DNA of 64,000 nt, taken from Symbiodinium natans (taxonomy: Eukaryota > Sar > Dinophyceae > Suessiales > Symbiodiniaceae). The DNA is taken from the NCBI GenBank assembly GCA_905221605.1, contig CAJNDS010000913.1, positions 704,836-768,835 of the forward strand, read 5' to 3'. The notes beneath the pieces are model-generated. The model saw nothing but the letters and a program-made list of their open reading frames with translations. It was not told the origin of the DNA and made no database searches. The position numbers and the translations under genes were made by a program. This document shows positions 42,253 through 51,834 of the stretch, piece after piece (positions within the stretch are counted from its first letter, which is position 1; each line of letters begins with the position of its first letter).

Positions 42253-43195
42253 CAAGGGCGCGTCAGGTTTTCCTCGCCCATCGGAGGTCCAGCAAAGCCG
42301 CGGGCCTCAGTGCCGCGATGGGTGGAGGAGGGTCGAAGGGCAGGGGCAAGAGCAAGAGCCCAGGCCCTAAGGGCCGGAGGGGCCCGCCCACGATTGACGA
42401 CGTGCAGCGCAGGCTAGTCCGATGCATGCGGCACGGCGAAGCTGGTTGCAGAGGCCGGTTCGCTCCGGGCGGCCTCTACCCGGTTGATGAGTTGATCGAG
42501 CAACTTGGCATCACCATCAACCAGTACAACCAGGCGGTCGCGCACGACGCCAACCAGCGGAAGCCGAGGTTGGATACCTCGCACGCTGGCTTCCTGCGTG
42601 CCTTCCAAGGCCACTCGGCCGATTGCGGCCATCCTATGGGGTTCATGATGGAGGGTCTGAGTGAGACCGCCATCAACGATCTTATAGACCGGTATGGCCC
42701 GGCCATGTGGCACGGCACGGACCTGCATGTCGTGCCAAGCCTGATTCAGAACGGCTTGATCCCCGGCGGCGGGCCGGGAGGCCGCCTCGGGGTGCACTAC
42801 GTCCTAGGCCACTGCCCCACGCAGTGGGAGGACGGGAGACGCGGGTTCCGCCGCGGATCGACTTGCATAGTCGAAGTCCGGCTGGCGGTCCTGCGGGACG
42901 CCGGAGTGCCTATCTATTCGGGAGCGGATGGAGTGGCTCTCACAGGCCAGATTAGAGCCACCGGCATCTCCCGCATCTGGGCACTCCCCAAGGGCTCGCC
43001 TGTTTACTCAGTCTTGATTGCTGAGTTAGAAGTGGATCGGTTGATCCAGCATGTCGACCTAAGGAGTTTAGGCGACACCAGTGCGGGCCCACACCCGCCG
43101 TTGGGGCGAGGACCGAGACTGGGCACGGTCCAGGCGTCCCAAGCTGCTGCGGCCAGCAGTGGCGCGGCGAGCTCCTCGACGGTTGTGCTGGCCCC

Positions 43196-43217
43196 TGCGG
43201 GCCGTGTCATGGCCGCG
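43196..43217. repeat. Bulged-G hairpin H14
   Basis: TGCG, bulged G, GCC, loop GTGTCAT, GGC, CGCG. In copy 2 (55,505-55,525) the bulged G is missing and the reading frame shifts. Confidence 0.65.
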
Positions 43218-44487
43218 GGGGCCGCCCAACCTGTTACCCCTCCTAAGGCCGCGCCTAAGGCCACAGGGCGTCCCTCAGGGACTCCTAGGACTTCGATCGT
43301 TCCAGCGAAGCCCAAGGTGTACCCTAGGCGCAACGTCCCTGGCCCCAATGTCCTCGAGGCCGAAGACTCGCTCGAGGAAGAGGCAGCCCGAGAAGCTGAA
43401 GGTGTCGAGGAAGATAGTTCCAGCTCGGATCTTCCCGACACGCGGGCGCCTCCAGCCGCGGTCAAGGTGAAGGAGGACGAGGAGCCCGCTGATGGGGCCC
43501 ATGCCGAGAGCACAGAGGAAGGGTTCCTCGAGCTCGGCCAAACGGTGGTCAGCAGCGCGAAGGAGTACCTCGCGCGGTCCGAAGCTCTTCTGAGAGCGCA
43601 GAAGCTCCAGTCGAAGATACTGGAGGTGGCGGGAACCGCGATGGTGAAGCTAGAGAAGATCACCAAGCGTGAGGAATCCCTCAAAACACTGCGCCGAGAG
43701 GGAGAGAGTCGGGCGGCCGGGGAAGGCGCCGACGGGGAAGAGGTGTCTGACGATGGTCAGGATGCCCCCGGGGGTGCGGGATCTAGCAGTTCCGCTAGGC
43801 CTTCAGGAGGCGGGACCGTCCCCGGCCCCAGAGGAGCCTCGCCCCAACGCTGACGGCCACTATGGATGCTCAGCTCCTGGATGCGGGCTGGCCTTTGAGT
43901 CGCTGGTGCAGTACCACTTGCATCAGGCGGCCTGCCATGGCGCCTCTCTTCCGCCCAACCTGGGGATCAGCCCCTCCGCACCTCTTGACCCTTTTCGTCA
44001 AGACTGGCGGGGACGGTTGTTCCGCCGAGGAAAGGACGGTGAGTATGGGGAGGTGCCCATGCTCCGGGTGATTCGGTACCACAAAGCCAACGGGTACGAT
44101 CACTCGAAGGTCCCGCTCCTGAAAAGAGGGGACCGAATCCAGCTTGAGGACGGGTCGCACCACATTTATGGTGGTAGTCATCCGCCGGGGTGGCTTCGCG
44201 ATGACCCGGAGCTGGATCCCGCTCCAGAGAGCAGCAGTGGAGGGTCCACGCCCAAGAGCGAGCCCAAAGAGGAGGCCGAGCCGAGACCTCCGCGGGAAGC
44301 AGCTCCGCGCGGGCGGGCCCTCGAGCCGCCGAAGGGCGACGTTCAGCAACGCCTTGCGGAGCGTCGTTCCAAACGGGATTATTCGCCAGACCTGGTGACG
44401 CCTCTTGACGATCTCCATGCCCAGGAGATCGATTCCTTCTTCGCGGGCGACCCAGCCGCGGACAGCCTTGACGTCATTCTGATGCGC

Positions 44488-44587
44488 NNNNNNNNNNNNN
44501 NNNNNNNNNNNNNNNNNNNNNNNNNNNNNNNNNNNNNNNNNNNNNNNNNNNNNNNNNNNNNNNNNNNNNNNNNNNNNNNNNNNNNNN
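44488..44587. other. 100-N assembly gap
   Basis: Exactly 100 N, a usual placeholder for unknown length. The left side stops at the equivalent of 56,802; the right side resumes at the equivalent of 32,541. Confidence 0.99.
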
Positions 44588-45843
44588 GTATGAGTGCGCG
44601 CGAAAAGCTGCTAGCGCTACGCGGGCGCTGCCGCGGCTCGCACATGAAGACGTACACGAACGCCTACCGCGCAGCGTGGAAGTCGGGAGAGGTTCTCTCC
44701 GACCCACAGGCGGTGTACGACCGCATCAAGAACAAGCACTTGATGTTCGGGGAATCGCGGGAGGAAAGAGAAGTCCGCGTGGATGGTGAGCATGCCTCCC
44801 TCGCTAAGGGCAAGCTCACAGGCCACCAATTCGAGCCTTTGTTTGAGGCATCGATCGCGGACCTTGAGGCGGTGGGTCTCGGGAAGACCCCACGAGAGTT
44901 GTATCTCTCGTACCTCCGCAAGATGCCCCCGTATCTCCAAAAGGAGATACGTAACGACAAGCGGTTGTGGCCCGGCGATCCCAAGGATGGCGGGCTGCGA
45001 GGGCCGCAGACTTGGGAGGAGAGCCACAAGGTCGTCTTGGAGTACGAACAGAGGGAAGCAGCTCACCGGGCTGTTTCCCACTCTGTGTACTCAGCGACCG
45101 GCTCTCCGAGCGCGGACCCGTCGGTCGCGCTAGCCGAGGCTCAGAAGGAGATTAAGAGCCTCAAGGCCGCTGTGAAGGCTGCTGCGAAAGGAGCAGCTGC
45201 CGCGGCCAAAGCTGGCGCGGACCAGACGTTTGCCGCTGCGTCGAAGGGAGCTGGCAAAGGAGCGGACAAGAAGATCTGCTTCCACTTTCGCGACCACGGG
45301 AATTGCCCGAAAGGGGATGCCTGCCCGTACAGCCACGACAAGGAGCTTCGCAGAAAAGCTCTCGCGGCCAAGAAGGGTGACCAAACCTTTGCCACTGCGA
45401 AAGGTAAAGGCAAGGGGAAGGGAGGTGGCAAGGCAAAGGCCAACGCAAAGCCTAAGGCTGCGGCCAAAGGCGCGGCAAAGCCACCAGGCACTGTTTGCCC
45501 CTTTTTCTCCAAGAATGGGTCGTGCAAGAAAGGAGCCAGCTGCGACATGGTCCACAACCTGACGACCTCAGGAGGGACGCCGGCCTTGCCTGCCAACTGG
45601 GCCGCGCCCTCCGGTGCTTCCATGTCTAACCCCTTCGCCGCGTTCAGTGTCCAGATAGGCAGCTCAGGCGTCCAGGCAGGCGTCTTAGGAGCCGCAGGAC
45701 GCGCCGCGGTGCAGCAGCACGCGCTTCCGTTGAGCAAGGGCGGGCGGGACAAGTTCGCCACCCTGGACGATCTGCCGGAACCTGGCGGACAACGAGCCAG
45801 GAGGCTACCAGTACAGGACGGTAGTCCAGGTACTGGACCGTAA
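44588..45843 (+). CDS. gag: Gag C-terminal region with two CCCH fingers (copy 2)
   Basis: It begins mid-capsid at the gap. Both CCCH fingers are intact: CFHFRDHGNCPKGDACPYSH near 45,280 and CPFFSKNGSCKKGASCDMVH near 45,498 (each Cx8Cx5Cx3H), separated by a Gly/Lys/Ala-rich basic linker. The frame runs on into the protease-like region, showing that gag and pol share one ORF in the parent element. An 11-bp deletion near 45,777 then shifts it to a premature stop; the true frame continues from about 45,790. Confidence 0.8.
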
Positions 45844-47610
45844 GGTCGAGTGCATGCTCGACGGATGCGCCGGCGCGAACCACGTGACCGAGGAACTCGT
45901 GGTGGGCATGATGAACCGGGCTGCAGAGCTGGGGATCGGCACGGAAGATCCCAGCTTCCCGGTCGTGAGACTCGAAAAGTGGGTCCACCCCGAATACGTG
46001 CATGGCATCGCTTCGGGAGCCCCCGTTCCTCTGAAGGGGGCAGCAGTCTTGCGCGTCACGCTGCTGGAAGGCAGGACGGCGGACGACTGTCGCCCCAACA
46101 CCGAAATTTTCGTGCGATGCAAAATCGCAGCCAGGGGGACGTCCGATTGGCACGGACTTATCCTCGGCGGCAGAGCGTTGGACTGCGCCGGAAGGATGGG
46201 CCTGGGATTCAGGCCGGGTCCCGACTTTCACGTCCTCGACACGCTGGGAATCAGGATGCCCAGATGCGAGGATCACAGCAAGACCCGGAAGGACAGGGCC
46301 TATGCCTTTGAAGCGCGGTTGTCAAGCCTGGACGACGCGTCATGCACCGAGCCTGGGGGCGGAAGTCGTGAGCTTCTCCGCTATGACGGGGAAGAGCCAC
46401 TCGAGCTCTCGCCAGGTGATGGGGTGCTGGTGCCAGTCGTGCGGGAGGCAGGAGTCTCCGCAGAGGGATCCCTGTCCGAGGTTGTGCTTCCGGTTGAGTG
46501 TGGGGTTGAGGCTGTGCCAGGTCTCTGGCCCACGGGAGAGGGTAAAGGGTTTGTTTTGCTTGCAGCCCAAGAGTGTGATCACTCTCTCCAGCCGGGCGAG
46601 GTTGTTGCGGAAGTGCGTTCCGGCCTCGTCAGCACTGCGGCTTGTGGTTGTGGCGCGATTGAGACGGTGTTCGAGTCGGAGCCGTCTCCGCAGGCATGTG
46701 CGGATTGTGGGGTCGCCGTTGCTTCGGTTGACCATGACCCGTGCTTTGCTTGCGGGTCCGCGTCCAGGGCCGCGGCAAGAAGCTTCCAAGGTTGTTCCTC
46801 GTGCGCGCGGTTCTTTGGGCGGCTGCGCACCGGCGCCAGGATCGGTGTGCTATCGGTCCTTGCTGCGGTGACTGTTCTCGCTTCGGTGTGGGGCGGGAGC
46901 GGCCCGGTTGGGCGCCCTTTTGAGGAGCCTGGAGTGCTTACTTGCTTGGACCACCTTCCAAGCGTCGACAGCTGGTGGGAGGCGCCAGGTGGTTACGCGT
47001 CTGTGTGGGGTAGGCGCCCTGCGCAGAAGGACCTTGGGACCCTGGCGGTCGAGAAGGCGCCTTACGAAACGTGCTTGCTTCAGCGCGCAGGTGAGGCGTG
47101 GCGTCTTTGGGACACGAGGGATTTGCGTGTGGCGGAAAGCGTTGCGTGCAGTGATGAAGTTCCCGTCACCGAACGCCTCGCGGTCTTTAGGACGCGCAAG
47201 GGGCCACGCTGGGCTGGCTGGCGTGAGGGATCGGCCACGGCTGGAAGAGGCGCAAGTGACGCTGTGCGCCCAGCAGACGCGGTCGACACGGCGCGCTGCC
47301 CGAGCTATCATATCGTGGAGAGCTGGGATATCGACAAGATGATCGAGGAGCCTCCAACGGACTACTATTATGAGAAGCTCGCGGCAGATATGCGCGCCCG
47401 GCACCCTAAGGCGTGCCCGCACCTCCTCGACCACCTCGTTTCCTTAGAGGGGTTCCTAGATAAGTCAATCTTGTTTGGGTTCTCGTTTGGGATCAGTAAG
47501 GCCGAAGTTTGTGTCTCCAAAGGTAAGCTCCTAGGACACAACATTGGGCGGGACAGGAGTTCGCCTGACGAAGAGCGTTGTCAGGCGGTGATTGACTTTC
47601 CCCCTCTGGA
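45790..47610 (+). CDS. pol: ORF1 pol N-terminal part (copy 2)
   Basis: It is equivalent to 33,727-35,546 of copy 1: the variant protease motif MLDGCAGANHV, Cys-rich segment, hydrophobic helix and start of the RT thumb region (LLGHNIGRD). Coding ends where the G-rich corrupted stretch starts. The first in-frame ATG is at 45,854, but translation would come from gag, so that is not a real start. Confidence 0.7.
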
Positions 47611-47645
47611 GCAGCTCTTCTACATGGTCAGGGGTGGGAAGGGGT

Positions 47646-47677
<32 letters not shown>

Positions 47678-48042
47678 GTGGAGGAAGGGGGGGGGGGGGG
47701 GTGGAGGGGGGTAAAAAGGAAAAAGACGGGGGAGAGAGGGGGTGTAAGGGTCATTTTTGGTTGCAGCAATGGTTGCGCGTCTAACCTGCCTGTTAGTATG
47801 GGCACGCATCAGATTTTAGTGCATTGGCGGGTGGGGGGGGGGGGGGGGGGGGGGTGAGGGCGGGGGGGGCGGGAGAGAGGAGCGAGAGAGAGAGGGGGGG
47901 GGGGGAGGGGGGGGGTGGCGGGGGGGGGGAGGGGGGGGGGGGGCGGGGGAGGGGGAGAATCCATTGCGCCGTCTTTCCGGAATGCGGCTTGGCTCAGCCG
48001 CCACCGAGGGTTTTGCAAATCCTTTAAAAAAGCGTTAAGCGC
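47611..48042 (+). other. G-homopolymer-riddled, probably corrupted stretch
   Basis: The 185 bases of clean coding sequence at 35,546-35,730 are replaced by about 430 bases of long G runs with recognisable shards (GGTTGCAGCAATGGTTGCGCG; GTATGGGCACGC). The shards keep the order of copy 1. This looks like unreliable gap filling or noisy reads rather than biology. Confidence 0.7.
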
Positions 48043-51000
48043 ATGATGCAGAATCGCATCAATTTGGCTACCTTCGATGAGGCCTCTGCTGCGGATGGGT
48101 CGTGTCCCCTTGAGCAGATCGCGGATGCGTCGGGCATCGCGGTAGGGGGCAGCGTCGTGCAGATGACGCGTGACTTGAGCCAGCTCAAAGTGCTTATGAC
48201 GCACTCGAAGAGCTTGACCCCCGCGCAGCAGAACTGGCCTCCCTTGATACAGGAAGCGTTTGCTCAGCTCGAGGTAAAGCGGGCGACACGCCGCATGTTT
48301 GGCTCTATTCGGACTCTGTGTTGGACAGATCATGCCAACCTTACCCGAGCACAAACGTCGGACATCGGAATGGATCCGAAACTCGTCCGGTGGGTTGCGG
48401 AAATCCTTATGGATGGGTCCGAAATAAGGAGCCTTAGCGGTCGCTCAGCGACGCTGGGTGACAGTTTTAGCCGCAATCCCAAGGATCGGGACGCGCTCCT
48501 TGCGGCGAGGACGAAAGATCTCGAGGGCCTTTCGGGCCAACTCCGAGGTTTCGACCTGGACCAGTACGTCGGAGAGGGTACTGAGGGTGACGGACCCGTG
48601 CCCTGGGCGGTCGGCAACGACGCCGTCCCAGAGCCTGCGGGCCGTGTCCAGGCCGCGGCTGTGCCGATGTGCGTCGTCGCAGCCCTTCCGGCGCGCGTCA
48701 TGGTTGTCCTTGACTACGCGCGTTGGAAAGAGCAGGACGCAGAGCTGACTGAGATCAGGCGCGTCTCCCAAGCGAGCCTCCCTGGAGTTTCTGTGGCTGT
48801 CAGGGGTTGTTGGGGTCCGTTTGAGGATACCGACGGGCTTGCCTCGCATTTCGATTGCGGGGCCGGCAGGCTCGCAGGGACTAAGAAGATCAAGCGGATC
48901 AGGGTCGACTTGCTTACTTCGTGTGCCAAGGTTCTTAGGGAAGCTTCGGGGTTTCGTCCGCAGTTCCTCGTAGGACTTGGGCAAGGCGGGCTTGTCACAG
49001 CCGTCCTTAGGTGGCCTTTGGTTGTTGAGCTCACGCTCCAAGCAAGGAACCTGCAGCGCAAGGAAGCCAGGGCTGTAGGAGAGGCTTGGGCAGGCATCAA
49101 GGCTATCTGGGCGGTGCGGCCACGCCTTTGGCGCACGCAGCAAGGCCACTTGGAAGTGGCCGAGGCTTGTCCGGAACTCAAGAAGGATTTTCCGGAGCCT
49201 CCCCTGCGAGGTTTTGGGATCGTAGGGAAGCAGGCATTGGGGGCGGAAGTTCTGCGGTCCTTGAGGCTGGACGCGGTTCGTTCCATCGATGATGCCAGCA
49301 TTAGAGGAATGCTGGACGAACCGTCACGACCCCTCTGGGACCATGAGGGTCTGTGCATCTGCGGCAAGCGGACCTACCTGTTTTCTCGCTGCCCCGCCTG
49401 CATCGAGAAAGAGGCAGTCGATACCTCGGTAGAGATAGCCGAGCGGGAGGAGCCCGAACCTCCGCTTGAGGGCGACCTTGAGGCCCATGAGGTGGGCCTA
49501 GAGGTCAACTCCGTCCTTGCAACTTTGGATAGGACAGGAGGATTAGTTAGGGTTAGGTCCTCAACCATCCGGCAATGGGCGGTAGGGTTCAGGACTACGC
49601 CCAAAGATGCTCCAGTTCCCACAGCATATGGCATGCTGAGTGGGAAGATATGGAAGAAGAGCCATTCCATGAAGCTCAGCCTCGGCTCCCAGCACAAGGA
49701 TCTTTCCAAGTGGGGCGATGTGAAGCCTTACTGGACCACATGGGTGGTTAGAGAAGATGGTGCTGTGGTGGCGGGGCACAATTGCTCGCCCCTGAATGTG
49801 GTTCAGGGCGACATCGTCGTGCATTGGTCGTCAGAAGTGAACTGGCACGGCCACCGACATGTCGTGAATGAGCAGTGTGAAGCGCTCTGGAGGTCTAAGG
49901 GCAAAGAGGTTGCCCTAGACCCCTCCTTCGGCAAGCTGATAGCCCTTGTGGGTAGGGTTACTCAGGTCATTGGCTGGCGGGCAACCGGAGAGGCTTCGGA
50001 TCCCCGCAGTTCTACCCGGCGGGCGTCAAGGGTCCTTGCTCAATTCTCTTCGTCCAATGAGGGCGTAGAAGGGCATTGGACCGCGGGCGCTATCAGTCGC
50101 GGAAAGAATGCCAATGAGTGCAAGCTGAAGGGTAGAGTTTTGGCGTTTTTGGGTGAGGAGCACAAGGGCCCTGCAGTGGTTCTAGAGCTCGTCAGCCATA
50201 GCCCCATCCTGTGCATTTGGGACCATTCCTCAACCAAGGTCAAGGTCGAGTTTAAGGGCGGTGTTCCGTCTTTGAGCCTGATCGCGGAGGAGGACGAAAA
50301 TCGTCGTGAGCAGCTTGCGGTCGAGGCAAGGGACGCGGCGAACATTTCGGAGTTCCGAGTCACGGGATCCCTTCGTACGGCGTGGTACGAGGGTCAGCGG
50401 CGCGATCCCTCATTGGCGGGCTCGATTCGCAAGCCAGAGCCGCCGATGGTGATATCCGGAGACGGGTTGCTTGAGCGCGAGGTGACCCTCAGGACGAGTC
50501 AAACCGTCGTTGTCCCAGTGGTTCCCAACGGGGCTGCGGGCGCGAATGGAGTGACCTGGCGCCGCGCTTGCTACAATTCAGTCCACTGCGGAGTCCTTGG
50601 GGCCCATAGGTCTGCTGAGGTTACCATCAAGCTGCTAGAGAGGGCAGTCTGGTGGCCCGACTTAGAAAAAGATGTGCGGACCTGGGTCGCCAAATGTCTC
50701 GCTTGCATTAAGGGCCGCTCTCGACCGACGAAGGTCGAGGCTCGTGCGGTCAAATGTGGCGCCGAGACATGCTGGCAGGAAGTCAGCGTGGACTGTGAAG
50801 GCCCGAACCGAGAGGACAGGGAAGGGCATAGGTACTCGCTTACGTACTTCGATTGCCTCAGTCATGCTGTCCTCCTCGAGCCGATGAGGTCTCTGACTCA
50901 TGCTGAAGTCAGGAGGGCGTTCGTACGCTGTGTGCTTCGCAGCAGGACGATCCCGAGCCTCATCAGGTCGGATAGAGGGCCAGAGTTCAAGAATGCGCTC

Positions 51001-51834
51001 ATGGCAGAACTCAGCGCTATGCTTGGGACCGAGTGGCGGTTCAGCGCGCCCTTGAGGCCTTGTGAGTTGGGCGCAAACGAGCGAGTCCACCAAGAAGTTC
51101 AAAAGGTGCTGGGGGCGGTCGTCAGGCAAGTCGGCGCCTCCCTTTCCGAAGCTTGGTCGGATTGGCTCGTGGTGGCGGAGTACGTTATAGATAACACTCC
51201 GGGACCCCACGGGTATACCCCGAGGGACCTAGAGCGGAGCTGGTCGCTCGCTCTACCACTTGAAAAGGACGTCCTGCGAGACGCCTTGCAGTTTGAACCC
51301 ATCTCTGATTGGGCTCGGAGCCAGTTTAAGCAGTTCTCGGAACTAGCTGCTGCGGTCCGAGAGCACTGGACGCGGTCTTCAGAAGCGCGGGCGAAACTTG
51401 CAAATCGCCATAGGCGCACTGTGGACCTTAAGCCAGGCGACCGAGTGGTCTGGAACGCTCCGAGGGCCCGTTCAGAGGGGGCGGGGCGTGTGCCTTGGAA
51501 ACCGGGTCTGACCGGCCCCTGGCGCGTGTTGGAAGTCAAGGGCCACAGGCTCACCTTGGAGCCCGTGTCGATGGAGTCGGGGGGTACTTCTTCCGCCCGG
51601 CGCGGCCCGATGGAGGCGCACGCAGAAGACTGCATTCTTGTTCCTGCGGATGCAGATGGCGCGGAATCCCGCGAGCCGGTCGTCTTTGAGGACGATGGAA
51701 CCGGCGGGGACGGCTCGTCTCGCCCCAGCTTAGGGCAACAGGTTCAAGGCGACGCCAAGCAAGTGGAGTTCACGCTGACCAGGCGCGGGAGGGACTTCGT
51801 CCTCCGCCTTAAAGCATTGCCTATCGGGGTGTAG
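48043..51834 (+). CDS. pol: ORF1 pol C-terminal part: RNase H and integrase (copy 2)
   Basis: 1,263 codons matching copy 1 with few substitutions. RNase H (IADAS, WTDHA), the HHCC finger, the DD35E triad and the GPY/F-like tail are all present. The stop at 51,832-51,834 and the overlap with ORF2 are the same as in copy 1. The ATG at 48,043 is merely the first Met after the corrupted stretch. Confidence 0.8.
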   Translation: MMQNRINLATFDEASAADGSCPLEQIADASGIAVGGSVVQMTRDLSQLKVLMTHSKSLTPAQQNWPPLIQEAFAQLEVKRATRRMFGSIRTLCWTDHANLTRAQTSDIGMDPKLVRWVAEILMDGSEIRSLSGRSATLGDSFSRNPKDRDALLAARTKDLEGLSGQLRGFDLDQYVGEGTEGDGPVPWAVGNDAVPEPAGRVQAAAVPMCVVAALPARVMVVLDYARWKEQDAELTEIRRVSQASLPGVSVAVRGCWGPFEDTDGLASHFDCGAGRLAGTKKIKRIRVDLLTSCAKVLREASGFRPQFLVGLGQGGLVTAVLRWPLVVELTLQARNLQRKEARAVGEAWAGIKAIWAVRPRLWRTQQGHLEVAEACPELKKDFPEPPLRGFGIVGKQALGAEVLRSLRLDAVRSIDDASIRGMLDEPSRPLWDHEGLCICGKRTYLFSRCPACIEKEAVDTSVEIAEREEPEPPLEGDLEAHEVGLEVNSVLATLDRTGGLVRVRSSTIRQWAVGFRTTPKDAPVPTAYGMLSGKIWKKSHSMKLSLGSQHKDLSKWGDVKPYWTTWVVREDGAVVAGHNCSPLNVVQGDIVVHWSSEVNWHGHRHVVNEQCEALWRSKGKEVALDPSFGKLIALVGRVTQVIGWRATGEASDPRSSTRRASRVLAQFSSSNEGVEGHWTAGAISRGKNANECKLKGRVLAFLGEEHKGPAVVLELVSHSPILCIWDHSSTKVKVEFKGGVPSLSLIAEEDENRREQLAVEARDAANISEFRVTGSLRTAWYEGQRRDPSLAGSIRKPEPPMVISGDGLLEREVTLRTSQTVVVPVVPNGAAGANGVTWRRACYNSVHCGVLGAHRSAEVTIKLLERAVWWPDLEKDVRTWVAKCLACIKGRSRPTKVEARAVKCGAETCWQEVSVDCEGPNREDREGHRYSLTYFDCLSHAVLLEPMRSLTHAEVRRAFVRCVLRSRTIPSLIRSDRGPEFKNALMAELSAMLGTEWRFSAPLRPCELGANERVHQEVQKVLGAVVRQVGASLSEAWSDWLVVAEYVIDNTPGPHGYTPRDLERSWSLALPLEKDVLRDALQFEPISDWARSQFKQFSELAAAVREHWTRSSEARAKLANRHRRTVDLKPGDRVVWNAPRARSEGAGRVPWKPGLTGPWRVLEVKGHRLTLEPVSMESGGTSSARRGPMEAHAEDCILVPADADGAESREPVVFEDDGTGGDGSSRPSLGQQVQGDAKQVEFTLTRRGRDFVLRLKALPIGV

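Larger units (their letters stand above)
39501..44487 (+). pseudogene. ORF2, frameshifted copy 1 (Rossmann-like, RT palm, Tpt1-like)
   Basis: This is the same coding content as 51,813-59,358 up to the gap, but broken. Relative to copy 2, bases are missing near 40,203 (CTCCAG to TCGTCG), at 40,365-40,375, one base at 40,843 and two bases at 41,268. The palm YVDD is at 41,544-41,555. From 41,253 a single frame runs through the Tpt1-like domain to 43,853, where an 11-base loss near 43,816 shifts it; the C2H2-finger region continues in another frame to the gap. A 15-bp segment at about 41,870 absent from copy 2 keeps the frame, which argues that the stretch between the palm and the Tpt1 domain is translated. 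Confidence 0.75.
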
